A program made the position numbers and the translations under genes. The notes beneath the pieces were generated by a model. That model saw only the letters and a program-made list of their open reading frames with translations. It had not been told where the DNA came from and did not search any database. A stretch of 64,000 nucleotides of DNA, taken from contig CAJUSF010000051.1 in the NCBI GenBank assembly GCA_910588945.1, positions 14,873-78,872 on the forward strand, read 5' to 3'. Source of the stretch: an uncultured Eggerthellaceae bacterium (lineage in GTDB: Bacteria; Actinomycetota; Coriobacteriia; Coriobacteriales; Eggerthellaceae). Shown here one piece after another: positions 54,548-62,432 of this stretch; position 1 is the first letter of the stretch, and every line of letters begins with the position of its first letter.

Positions 54548-54994
54548 ATGACGGCTTCATCTCAAAACGATCTTTTTTCGTTGCGCCCTGCCCACGATAC
54601 GGACAAGGCGCTTCTTGATACCTACACCTATGCAGAAAGCATGGATAGCATCCCTGATGTTCATGGCGTTACCGTGGCCGTAAACGCAGATGATGTTGCG
54701 GTCGGATTCATCCGCATCGTCGTTGACGGCAAGGGCATCGCGAATGTTTATCCGATCGTGACGTATTCCGCTTGGCGTGGATACGGTGTGGGACGCGCGC
54801 TTATCGAAGATGCGCTTTCCCGTTTCGGAGAGCTTAAACTGGTTTCGCGCGGATCTTCGCGAGGATTTTACGAAACGCTCGGCTTTCAAGAGTGCGCTTG
54901 GACCGAGATAGAGCCCGGATTTTCCGAGGACTGCTCCGCTTGCTCTTGGCGCGATGAGTGCAACCCCTGCCCCATGCGGCTTGTTGCGCGGTAA
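54548..54994 (+). CDS. GNAT-family protein with C-terminal Cys cluster
   Basis: A 148-aa GNAT acyltransferase. The acetyl-CoA loop is SAWRGYGVGRALIEDAL (R/Q-x-x-G-x-G/A pattern) at about 77-93. The last 30 residues hold CSACSWRDECNPCP, a CxxCx5CxxC arrangement that could bind zinc or an Fe-S cluster and is not part of standard GNAT domains. The start has no strong ribosome site. Cotranscribed with the PadR gene. The substrate is unknown. Confidence 0.82.
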   Translation: MTASSQNDLFSLRPAHDTDKALLDTYTYAESMDSIPDVHGVTVAVNADDVAVGFIRIVVDGKGIANVYPIVTYSAWRGYGVGRALIEDALSRFGELKLVSRGSSRGFYETLGFQECAWTEIEPGFSEDCSACSWRDECNPCPMRLVAR

Positions 54995-55074
54995 ACAAGA
55001 GGCAGTATTGTCAGACTCAACCTGCAAGTAGCCGTAGAACCACGCTTCATGCGCGCCTGTGTTTACGTAGTCGT

Positions 55075-55638
55075 CTACCCCTCAATCTCGCTCTCAATCT
55101 CATGACGACGCTTGATGGCACTGTTGATCGCGATGGCGAAACATGCAAATCCGATGACAAATCCCATAATGAAAAAGACAACACCAATCGCAATGTCTCC
55201 AAACCAAGCAACATCATCGATCCCGACGATTTGAATCTCAGCAACAATTCGCATTCCACATGTAAGGATTCCCAGAAACGCTCCGACAATAAGAGCAATA
55301 ATGCAGACGTAATCCCATGGAATACTATCGACCTCCGCATAACGCTTGCGCGGCGAAACGTTTCCCGATCGGATCTGCATATATATGGACACCATTCCAG
55401 CAACAAGAATCGTTATGATTAGTGGGATCTGAACAGGAACAACGCTGTCGCCTAGTGTTGTAAGTATCGGATGGTCTGTCGTCTCGGCAACCTGATTGAG
55501 CATGATGGCATAATACAGGCTTAAAATCGATCCAATAAGCAGTATGTATGCGGATGTTTTTACCGCTTTATTTTCTTCATATTCAAGCCTTTCATCCTTA
55601 GGCCCCATGATCTTATTCCATTTGTCACTCAGATACAT
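55075..55638 (-). CDS. Four-helix membrane protein paired with an XRE regulator
   Basis: A 187-aa integral membrane protein with four hydrophobic segments (about 30-47, 70-90, 108-128, 142-168), a charged N-terminus and a basic/acidic C-terminal tail. No named family recognised with certainty; small four-helix proteins of this kind (DUF2178/DUF3169-like) are often encoded directly after a short XRE repressor. The start follows the XRE stop by nine bases. Lacks cysteines in a pattern that would suggest redox chemistry. Confidence 0.8.
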   Translation of the reverse strand: MYLSDKWNKIMGPKDERLEYEENKAVKTSAYILLIGSILSLYYAIMLNQVAETTDHPILTTLGDSVVPVQIPLIITILVAGMVSIYMQIRSGNVSPRKRYAEVDSIPWDYVCIIALIVGAFLGILTCGMRIVAEIQIVGIDDVAWFGDIAIGVVFFIMGFVIGFACFAIAINSAIKRRHEIESEIEG

Positions 55639-55647
55639 TGTCAGCTC

Positions 55648-55848
55648 CTATTCCCAAAAAAGATCGTTTAGCGTTTTACCTAGAGTCTTGCAGATTGCTG
55701 TGCAAAGCTTGAGGCTAGGATTGTAACGTCCGGCCTCGATAAGACCTATCGTTTGACGGGTAGCACCCACCACGTCGGCAAGTTCTTGCTGGGAAAGCTC
55801 TACAGCGATGCGAGCCTGCCGCATGCGTTCGTTCTTCGCTCCCTCCAA
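55648..55848 (-). CDS. Small XRE-family HTH regulator
   Basis: A 66-aa Cro/cI-type helix-turn-helix protein: ELSQQELADVVGATRQTIGLIEAGRYNPSL is the full HTH, and CKTLGKTLNDLFWE the short C-terminal helix (YozG/YgzD group). It starts at a TTG with AAGGAGG about four bases upstream; an ATG eight codons later has no site. It heads a two-gene operon with the membrane protein. A perfect inverted repeat lies 40 bases upstream and is a likely autoregulatory operator. Confidence 0.92.
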   Translation of the reverse strand: MEGAKNERMRQARIAVELSQQELADVVGATRQTIGLIEAGRYNPSLKLCTAICKTLGKTLNDLFWE

Positions 55849-55887
55849 AGTGCCTCCTTGTTTTATTGCTAGTGAAGCTTCTGTAGT

Positions 55888-55911
55888 GCATGTAAAATAT
55901 ATCTTACATGC
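55888..55911 (-). promoter_or_regulatory. Candidate operator of the XRE regulator
   Basis: Perfect inverted repeat with 8-bp arms, GCATGTAA-N8-TTACATGC, 40 bp upstream of the XRE start codon. The AT-rich spacer and flanks (ATATATAAT further upstream) make it likely to overlap the promoter. Confidence 0.65.
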
Positions 55912-56024
55912 AAATTATATATTGCATATCGAGGTTGTCAAGTATCGAGAAATGACACGGAAGCAGCCAATTATGACCTGCAGGTTGACGCAGGTGCGCG
56001 TACGTTTTCCATTAGGGCAAAAAC

Positions 56025-56106
56025 GTGCGCATGAAGGGCGCATGCGCACCTACAGGTCAACCTGTGGCATTACCTTCGTAGGCGCGCATCCGATCTTGAT
56101 GCGCGC
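56025..56106. repeat. Inverted pair of GTAG REP-like hairpins (BIME-like)
   Basis: Left unit on the minus strand: GTAG head at 56053 and a 9-bp perfect stem GTGCGCATG/CATGCGCAC (56025-56049), then GTTTTTG. Right unit on the plus strand: GTAG at 56078, stem GCGCGCATC/GATGCGCGC (56082-56106). The heads face each other across a 24-nt spacer with AGGT/ACCT symmetry. The left unit is placed as a terminator for the ferredoxin-DUF169 gene. Confidence 0.8.
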
Positions 56107-56133
56107 GTTTGCTCGTATGGACGAGATCCTTTG

Positions 56134-57108
56134 CTACATAATCGGTTCGACGTAGATCTTATTACGGGAATCAGGAATGGCTTTTTTCGCAAGCTCGGTC
56201 AAACCTTGCGCAATCGTCTCAAGACGATCAACAGGCACGCCCATGAACATCATATTCTCATCGATATCGGTGGCCGCGCGACAGCCATAGCAACCAAACG
56301 TGATATTGGGCTCGTTTCGATCAAGCGGCAATAACACCGCCTCTACACACATCGAGTTAAATCCACTGGCCGCAAAGTCAAAGCGATGACCATCGTAATA
56401 ACTCATCGACATACACAGCCACATCATCTGCTCGGGCGTGCCGGTAAACACAACCACTTCCGGATCACGCACCGTCTTGGCCAGCGGTGCCACATAGGTC
56501 GCCCGACGACTGTTTGCGGGAAGCGTGGGGCGCTCGGCAACCATACGGGCAGCCGCCTCAGCATCGACCACCTTATGGAAGAGCACATAGATCTCGCCTG
56601 TCGCAAGCTTTTCGGGCACGCCTGTCATTCCAAAAATGGATGTCCCATCAGGACACGAATGCCTGAAAGGCGGCATCAGGATGGAAGCACCACGACGCGC
56701 CGCCATCATTGCCTGACAGAAACGCAGATTCTCGGGCGGCATAGGCGCATTGGGAAGCAGCTCGTCCTTCTCGATGAGGCTCACCGCCACAGGCTGCCAA
56801 CGAAGCCCGAGCTTCTCCATTATGGTGCGTTGCAGCTCCTCGTAGTGCGCATGTTCTTCCTTCGAGATCTCCTCGGCACGCGGCTCATCGGCGAAGGGAT
56901 CAAACTCGGCATCACCGATCGATTCAACCAGCAAGGCGCGCGTCGGACAATTGCCCGAACACGTGGTACAACCGACGCAGTTGTCGGGATATGCTGCAAA
57001 TGGATAGCCATCCTCGTTTGCCTCGAGCACATCGCACGGGCAAAATGCGATGCACAGCCCGCATTTCACGCATCTGTTTGGATCGTTGATGATGTTGTAT
57101 TCAGCCAT
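56134..57108 (-). CDS. Ferredoxin-type 4Fe-4S protein with DUF169 domain
   Basis: A 324-aa protein with two [4Fe-4S] motifs at the N-terminus (C13, C16, C19, C23 and C44, C47, C50, C54), then a DUF169 domain (about 90-324; PPFRHSCPDGTS, FTGTPEQMMWLCM, FGCYGCRAATDI). DUF169 proteins occur in anaerobes and archaea near redox and C1 genes; their function is not known. The ATG 57108 has GGAAGACG upstream; 20 further upstream residues are unlikely. It is last of the minus-strand redox group, 323 bases from the radical SAM gene with element B1 between. Confidence 0.88.
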   Translation of the reverse strand: MAEYNIINDPNRCVKCGLCIAFCPCDVLEANEDGYPFAAYPDNCVGCTTCSGNCPTRALLVESIGDAEFDPFADEPRAEEISKEEHAHYEELQRTIMEKLGLRWQPVAVSLIEKDELLPNAPMPPENLRFCQAMMAARRGASILMPPFRHSCPDGTSIFGMTGVPEKLATGEIYVLFHKVVDAEAAARMVAERPTLPANSRRATYVAPLAKTVRDPEVVVFTGTPEQMMWLCMSMSYYDGHRFDFAASGFNSMCVEAVLLPLDRNEPNITFGCYGCRAATDIDENMMFMGVPVDRLETIAQGLTELAKKAIPDSRNKIYVEPIM

Positions 57109-57200
57109 GTCGTCTTCCTTCGGATTCGCCTTTTTCAGTATTATCTCCCACGATGTAAGGTGATGCAAAGCCTTGTCATTTGCAAATTCAAACCATCACG

Positions 57201-57243
57201 CAAAACAAGGAAAATGTGGCAGGATTTCATCCTTCCCCTACGA
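57201..57243 (+). repeat. Leader sequence shared with the mod operon element
   Basis: CAAAACAAGGAAAATG then GGCAGGATTTCATCC closely resembles 38978-39018. Here the hairpin is partly decayed (arms CAGGAT/ATCCTTCC). Both copies lie some 20-60 bases before an element of the dispersed family. Confidence 0.6.
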
Positions 57244-57262
57244 TGATCTCCTTAAATGTTTT

Positions 57263-57403
57263 CAAAAAACAACAGGACGTCGCAAAGATAGCGAGGTTTC
57301 GACCGGTGCCTGTAATTGCCCCGCCTTTGGGCCAAGTGGCCTTCGTGCCACGCAGTGCCCAAAACAAGGGGCAAGGACAGGTGCCCGTCGGGACCGCAGC
57401 GTC
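57263..57403 (+). repeat. Structured dispersed element, class B, copy 1
   Basis: 5' module ACAGGACGTCGCAAAGATAG, then an arm GGTTTCGACCGGTGCCTGTA ATTGCCCC that pairs with GGGGCAAGGACAGGTGCCCG and TCGGGACCGC near 57369-57397; the tip is GTGGC/GCCAC. It ends GCAGCGTC at 57403 and is joined without a gap to the palindrome at 57404. Confidence 0.85.
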
Positions 57404-57433
57404 AAGGGTTGATAAATTTATTTATCAACCCTT
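57404..57433. terminator. 14-bp perfect palindrome overlapping the radical SAM stop codon
   Basis: Arms AAGGGTTGATAAAT and ATTTATCAACCCTT with a 2-nt loop. Its last two bases belong to the stop codon of the minus-strand radical SAM gene. Joined to the 3' end of element B1. Confidence 0.6.
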
Positions 57434-58724
57434 ACTTACACCATGGGGAATAAATCCGCTCGCCAGCTCTATTTGTCAGATGATACGAGCAAAACGGAAT
57501 CGCACGGCCATCGGGCATCGTCACCATCATCGAGCACTCACGCAAACGCTGCGTATCCATGCTCACCGCATCCATATAATTCATGATGATGATGGAAAGT
57601 CCGGTTTTGACCTCCACGCCCTTTTTGTACAGGATGTCCAAGAAAACCGAACCCTGCGGTGAATCAGGGCTGTAGCCCTGCGCATACTCCTCCATCGTCA
57701 TGCGACGCGTTGCGGGATAAAACCCGCTTTCGTGTTCAGCATCATCGCTCTTCACGAGAAATACCCCCGTATCGCAAAGCGGGTTAGAACACCCAAGTGG
57801 CCAGATGTCTTTCACCTCGAGAAGCCCGTCAGACTGTTCGGCCAGACTGTAGATAACATCGCCAGCAGACATTGGGATAGCGCGGTCGGCCTCAAAGCGC
57901 CCGGATGTGAACGCCGGCTGAAGCGCCAAACCTGCTACAACATCGGAGTTTTCCAACGCAAAACGCAGAATATCGCCAATCTGATGGTCGTTAACGCCGG
58001 AGACCACCGCCACAGAAAGCACTACTTGAATGCCAATCTCGCGACAGCGCTCGATCGCACGCAGCTTCACATCCAAAATATCGCGACCGCAAGTGGCTTC
58101 GTACACATCGCCTGTAACGCCGTCGAACGAAAGATAGACCCCCGTAAGCCCGGCGCCCACAAGATCCTCCAAATAGCCCGGCACCGAGGAGATCACAAGG
58201 CCATTGGTGTTGATCTCGATACCCCAAAAGCCCATCTCGCGACCCATATAGATGATATCTTTGAGATCCTTGCGCGTGGTAGGCTCGCCGCCTGTGATCT
58301 GCACCGCACCATCAGTGCCAACCGCATCAGCGATCACCTGATACATAGCGTGTATTTCATCCAGGGTTGGATCATCATCGCCATTTTCCGCACTGGCAAA
58401 ACACACGGGACAATGAAGGTTGCAATTGCGTGTTACCTCAATCTCGAGAAGCGTCCCGCGGCGCTCATGACGCGCACACGTGCCGCAACCAAATGGGCAT
58501 CCATCCGTAATTGGATGCGTGTTTTGCGGCTTGGTCTTCGGAAATGCTTCGCTGCGCAGCCACTCGTAATGATCGGCATCAGGCCACATACGCGTGTCGA
58601 GTCGCCCGTGTTCTGGACACTCACGCGTCATCCAGACAACATTGTCCTCGTCAGCGTAAACCTCGGCAGGATACTCCTTCAAACACGTCGGACACAACGC
58701 GCCGGTATTATGCAAAAATCTCAT
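57432..58724 (-). CDS. Radical SAM protein, MJ0619/Tes-like group
   Basis: A 430-aa radical SAM enzyme. The SAM-cluster motif is C101NLHC105PVC108, followed by a complete barrel (QITGGEPTTRKDL, LSFDGVTGDVYEAT). Extra Cys precede it: C11/C14, C36 in ECPEHG, and C76/C80/C83 in GCPFGCGTC. That N-terminal layout is typical of the MJ0619 group, whose known members act on pterins or join lipid tails; the substrate here cannot be told. GGGAAG lies before the ATG. A palindrome and elements flank both ends of the gene. Confidence 0.85.
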   Translation of the reverse strand: MRFLHNTGALCPTCLKEYPAEVYADEDNVVWMTRECPEHGRLDTRMWPDADHYEWLRSEAFPKTKPQNTHPITDGCPFGCGTCARHERRGTLLEIEVTRNCNLHCPVCFASAENGDDDPTLDEIHAMYQVIADAVGTDGAVQITGGEPTTRKDLKDIIYMGREMGFWGIEINTNGLVISSVPGYLEDLVGAGLTGVYLSFDGVTGDVYEATCGRDILDVKLRAIERCREIGIQVVLSVAVVSGVNDHQIGDILRFALENSDVVAGLALQPAFTSGRFEADRAIPMSAGDVIYSLAEQSDGLLEVKDIWPLGCSNPLCDTGVFLVKSDDAEHESGFYPATRRMTMEEYAQGYSPDSPQGSVFLDILYKKGVEVKTGLSIIIMNYMDAVSMDTQRLRECSMMVTMPDGRAIPFCSYHLTNRAGERIYSPWCK

Positions 58725-58738
58725 TCGAACTTCCCTTC

Positions 58739-58758
58739 ATATTTAATGAATTAAATAT
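58739..58758. repeat. AT palindrome upstream of the radical SAM gene
   Basis: Nine-base perfect arms ATATTTAAT/ATTAAATAT with loop GA. It lies upstream of a start codon and near the 3' end of element A3, so it is not a terminator of the gene it touches. Confidence 0.6.
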
Positions 58759-58773
58759 TCAGTCCATTTCGAC

Positions 58774-58924
58774 CTAACGCTCAAGATCCACGAATGCGCG
58801 CTCATCTGACGCTTTGATGCTTGCGCTCACAGCGCGAAGGCTGCTCGCCCGCATCACACGCCAGCTAAGCACACCTCGTGGATCTTTAGCTTCACTACGA
58901 ACTACCTGCTTCCTTTTTCAATCA
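58774..58924 (-). repeat. Structured dispersed element, class A, copy 3
   Basis: Reverse-complement copy of A1/A2: on the minus strand it reads from TTGAAAAAGGAAGCAGGTAG through the long hairpin (GATCCACGAGGTGTGC ... GCGCGCATTCGTGGATC) to TTGAGCGTTAG near 58775. It is head to head with element B2. Confidence 0.85.
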
Positions 58925-59069
58925 ATTAAAAGGCATAGGTCGTTCGTAAAGGTAGCGAGGTTTCGACCGGTGCCTGTAATTGCCCCGCCTTTGACCCGAG
59001 TGGCCTTCGTGCCACGATGTGGTCGAAACAAGGGGCAAGGACAGGTGCCTGTCGGAACCGCAGCGTCAG
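58925..59069 (+). repeat. Structured dispersed element, class B, copy 2
   Basis: 5' module ATAGGTCGTTCGTAAAGGTA, then the class B hairpin, largely identical to copy 1 outside the tip (GACCCGAGTGGC / GCCACGATGTGGTC here). It ends CGCAGCGTCAG and abuts the palindrome at 59070. Confidence 0.87.
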
Positions 59070-59099
59070 CTGCAAAATAATATAAATATTATTTTGCAG
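59070..59099. terminator. 14-bp perfect palindrome near the DUF2064 stop codon
   Basis: Arms CTGCAAAATAATAT and ATATTATTTTGCAG, loop AA, six bases past the stop of the minus-strand DUF2064 gene. Joined to the 3' end of element B2. Confidence 0.6.
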
Positions 59100-59105
59100 G
59101 AAGAA

Positions 59106-59978
59106 TTACTGATCTATATACTGACGCGGATCATGCTCCTCATTCGGCGGCGTTGACACCGAGATCCCCATGAGTCCCACCCAGGTAAGCACGCGCTTGG
59201 GCACGAACAGATCGGGCTGGTACTTTGCCGCCTGCTCAATAGCACGCATGCATGAAATCGCGTGTGCAAGATCGGTCTTCTCATCGATGTCGGCCACCGG
59301 AGAGAAGTATGCCGTGGGGATGTCCTTATCCTTAATCTTGGCAACATAGGCATCAAGTGCCGGCACGCCATCGAGGTTGTAATAAACCCCTTGATGATCG
59401 ATCGGAGTGTTGTGCGAGAAGCCTACAAGCGACGTTCCACACTCCTGGCAAGGCGCCTGCACAAACCCGGGTGTTCCCTGTTGCTGGAAATACTGCAACC
59501 ACTGGAAGGCCTGCGAGATATGCGATTTCGGCATGGTTGGAATATCGCCGCCAACAGAGACAATGTCGTCATATCCCATAGCAAAAATTTGCGAAAACGC
59601 ATCGTCAAAGTGATCATCGAAGGTCGCACCCTCATCAGTGAGGTAATGAATCTCCATAGGCCAAGGAACTATCGAATCAAAGGTCTCCTTCATGAGCTCT
59701 AGGTTGCTCGCGGGTGTTGTCGAAATGAAGAAGTCGTACTGAATCTTCTGCGCCTCAGGGTCGGCCTCGCATAGCGCGTCGTTTTCGCGCTGCATCTCAA
59801 TAAGCGTATGCATGCAAGCCTCACATACATCAAACAGGCATAGCTTGAAGAAATCCGCCGCCTGCTTATCGGTTAGAAAACCGCCAAACTTTTCAGTAAG
59901 ACGCGTCTTCACAGTTCCCGGGATCGGAGGCTTACTGAATACCAGAAGCGCTTCCTTTTTCACCTTGCTATCTGTCAT
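59106..59978 (-). CDS. DUF2064 family glycosyl/nucleotidyltransferase-like protein
   Basis: A 290-aa protein of the DUF2064 (PF09837) group, a GT-A-type nucleotide-sugar or nucleotidyl transferase fold. ALLVFSKPPIPGTVKTRL at residues about 10-27 is the family N-terminus with the nucleotide-binding Lys/Arg; VGGDIPTMPKSHI carries the metal-binding Asp. Longer and more Cys-rich (CEACMH) than most members. MobA and CofC share this fold, so a role in modifying a cofactor of the adjacent molybdoenzyme is conceivable but unproven. Between the molybdoenzyme gene (116 bases) and the A3/B2 elements. Confidence 0.82.
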   Translation of the reverse strand: MTDSKVKKEALLVFSKPPIPGTVKTRLTEKFGGFLTDKQAADFFKLCLFDVCEACMHTLIEMQRENDALCEADPEAQKIQYDFFISTTPASNLELMKETFDSIVPWPMEIHYLTDEGATFDDHFDDAFSQIFAMGYDDIVSVGGDIPTMPKSHISQAFQWLQYFQQQGTPGFVQAPCQECGTSLVGFSHNTPIDHQGVYYNLDGVPALDAYVAKIKDKDIPTAYFSPVADIDEKTDLAHAISCMRAIEQAAKYQPDLFVPKRVLTWVGLMGISVSTPPNEEHDPRQYIDQ

Positions 59979-60094
59979 AGATCACCTTTCCAACGTAAGG
60001 ACTCCAAACATCTCTTCAGATGATATGCGCCCTAAACTTTTAGCCTCGATCCATCACCCTATCGCAATTGACGCGAATGCATGGATGATGTCCA

Positions 60095-62392
60095 TCATTT
60101 GTCTGATGACAACTTATCACACCAAGCACTGCGCGTGTTGCCGATATGTCCTTTATCTATCGCATCGGTCGTCAAAGGCGTAGGATCGCTAGCCACCATG
60201 CAATCAAGTGCATTGTAGGACCATGTTCCTATCATAGGCTCTGACTGATCAAGCGAGCATGATGTAAGCGTGTTGATGTTGCTCTCCCAGATTCCGCCCA
60301 AACGCCCATCGGCAACATCCCATTCAGGATGCCACCAACCGTAGTCAGCATGCAATAGATCGTCTTTCATCTCGATGATGTCGACAACGAATCTCGCCTC
60401 TCCGTTATCCGCAGCCAAAACAATCCCCTCGCCTGCCTTGAGGCCAAGCTTTTCAGCAGTTGACCTACTCATCTCAACAACAGGAAGCGGATACTTCTCG
60501 CGAAACGCCGGATTGTTCATATACATAGATGCATTGTAGGGCTGTTTGCGACCTCCTGTTATGAGCGGCAAATGCACCCAACCCTGCGACTCGCGCTCGG
60601 CGATGAATGCATCCGAGCAAAGCGTCCTGTTATCCGCCGGACACGGAAGCCTATCTCCCCCAAGCGATTCAAGCGCAGAACTTGCAAGCTCTATTTTGCC
60701 CGATGCGGTGCCAAATCCTTTAGGGTTGCCATCTTCATCCAGCTCAAGATGCTTGTAGGAGCGCGGAGGCTGTGAGCAGATGCCGATCTGGCAATAGGTT
60801 TCCCAGTCCATGCCGGTTGGCGCGAGAGTATCAGCGCACGCCTGCTCAAACGTCTCCTGCATCCACGCATCAGCCTGCCCAAGGCGACATCCCAGCTCGC
60901 GGAAGATGTCGTAGTCGCACTTGCGCTCATAATATGGCTCAACCGCCGCAGCGCCGCCATAGGCAATATTGGCCACCCCACCATGCGCCTGAAACGTAGC
61001 ACGCTCCATCGCCGCCGCGCTCGGAAGCACAAAATCGGCAATAGCGGCCGTGGGTGTCATGAAGTAATCAATCACAACAATGAGATCGAGTCCCATCAGA
61101 GCACGGTAGACACGATGCGTATCGGCATATGTGAGAAGCGGGTTGGTAGCCTCAACGATTAGCGCGCGAACGGGATAAGGCTCACCTGTTTCCATAGCCT
61201 TCAAAACCAAATCAGGATGCGCCGATGTAAGGTAGCGCGCCGGAAGTCGGCGATTGAGTTTATTCGTATCCCGCATTATTTGCGCATATCCCGAATAGCT
61301 CTGAAGTGGCGTGATACCGGTATTCATACTGAGCTTTTCCAAGGTTTCCCAGTTGTCGAAGGTGCACTCCAGATCGACCTCTTCAACAAAATCACTTTTA
61401 TCCAAGATAAGGCATGAACCGGGCTTGTCGATATTGCCAGTAATAGCAAAGAGAATGCAGCGCGCACGATGCGTGGGAAGTACATTCTTACCAATCTGAT
61501 CGATCCCGCGACCTGAAACCATCGCGGCTGGACTGTCGGCAAACCACTCGGCGGCTTTACGGATGTCATCGGCGGCCACACCGCACACCTCTGCCGCCAT
61601 CTCCAGGCTGTAGCGCTTCACATGAGCGACCAGCTCATCAAATCCCACGCACCAATCCTGTACAAACTGCTTATCGTAGAGATCCTGTTCGATAATGTAG
61701 TTGATCATCGAAAGCATCAGTGTGCAATCGGTGCCGGGATTCGGCGCGATCCAAAGATCAGCCAAGCGCGCGGTCTTCGTGTAACGCGGATCGACGACCA
61801 CCAACTTTGTAGTGTCGTCCTTTGAAATTCGGATAATCGCACGCCAAAATGCGGAATTGTCAGACTCAGCGGGATTGGTTCCCCAGATAATGACGCTGTT
61901 GGTAAGCTCGTTGATATCGGCCTCAACCGTCCAACCAAACGTAATAGCGTCCATCCATATGCGCGGATTCCAACAGATCTGACCGATCCCCATGTTGTTC
62001 GGCGAACCGAACAGCGACATGAACTTATGAAGCGGCCAAAACGAGGTATGCGGACCTCCAATCATAGAGGCCACCACGCCGCTTCCATGCTGTTTCCGCA
62101 GCGTCGTAAGCCGCAAGGCGATATCATCGAGCGCCTCATCCCAGCTTATACGCTCCCATTTACCACTACCGCGCTCGCCACAACGGCGCAACGGGTGATT
62201 GACTCGTTCGGGCGAGTCGATCATCTCGAGATTCATCTTCCAACGCCTGCATCCTGCAAGAATACTCGCATCATAAGGGTAGCGAGTCGGATCGGGCGTG
62301 ATATCCACTATGCGACCGTCCTCAACCTGCGCGTCAAAGGCGCACAGGTAGCCGCAGTAATGACAGTTTGTCTTTTTTGTCTCCACACTCAT
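60095..62392 (-). CDS. Molybdopterin oxidoreductase, acetylene-hydratase/catechol-dehydroxylase-like
   Basis: A 765-aa DMSO-reductase-family catalytic subunit. The N-terminal [4Fe-4S] ligands are C10, C13, C17 and C48; a Cys at 140 (GQICWNPRIW) aligns with the Mo/W-ligating Cys of acetylene hydratase. WGTNPAESD and the C-terminal molybdopterin-binding domain (about 640-765) are complete. There is no Tat signal, so it is probably cytosolic. The Asp beside the cluster that acetylene hydratase needs is Gly14 here, arguing against that reaction. ATG 62392 begins just ahead of the cluster motif; a TTG at 62449 is possible. It follows the HdrB-like gene. Confidence 0.9.
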   Translation of the reverse strand: MSVETKKTNCHYCGYLCAFDAQVEDGRIVDITPDPTRYPYDASILAGCRRWKMNLEMIDSPERVNHPLRRCGERGSGKWERISWDEALDDIALRLTTLRKQHGSGVVASMIGGPHTSFWPLHKFMSLFGSPNNMGIGQICWNPRIWMDAITFGWTVEADINELTNSVIIWGTNPAESDNSAFWRAIIRISKDDTTKLVVVDPRYTKTARLADLWIAPNPGTDCTLMLSMINYIIEQDLYDKQFVQDWCVGFDELVAHVKRYSLEMAAEVCGVAADDIRKAAEWFADSPAAMVSGRGIDQIGKNVLPTHRARCILFAITGNIDKPGSCLILDKSDFVEEVDLECTFDNWETLEKLSMNTGITPLQSYSGYAQIMRDTNKLNRRLPARYLTSAHPDLVLKAMETGEPYPVRALIVEATNPLLTYADTHRVYRALMGLDLIVVIDYFMTPTAAIADFVLPSAAAMERATFQAHGGVANIAYGGAAAVEPYYERKCDYDIFRELGCRLGQADAWMQETFEQACADTLAPTGMDWETYCQIGICSQPPRSYKHLELDEDGNPKGFGTASGKIELASSALESLGGDRLPCPADNRTLCSDAFIAERESQGWVHLPLITGGRKQPYNASMYMNNPAFREKYPLPVVEMSRSTAEKLGLKAGEGIVLAADNGEARFVVDIIEMKDDLLHADYGWWHPEWDVADGRLGGIWESNINTLTSCSLDQSEPMIGTWSYNALDCMVASDPTPLTTDAIDKGHIGNTRSAWCDKLSSDK

Positions 62393-62432
62393 GAAAGAAG
62401 TCTCTTCTCCCCTTCTGACTGTATCATCCAGC

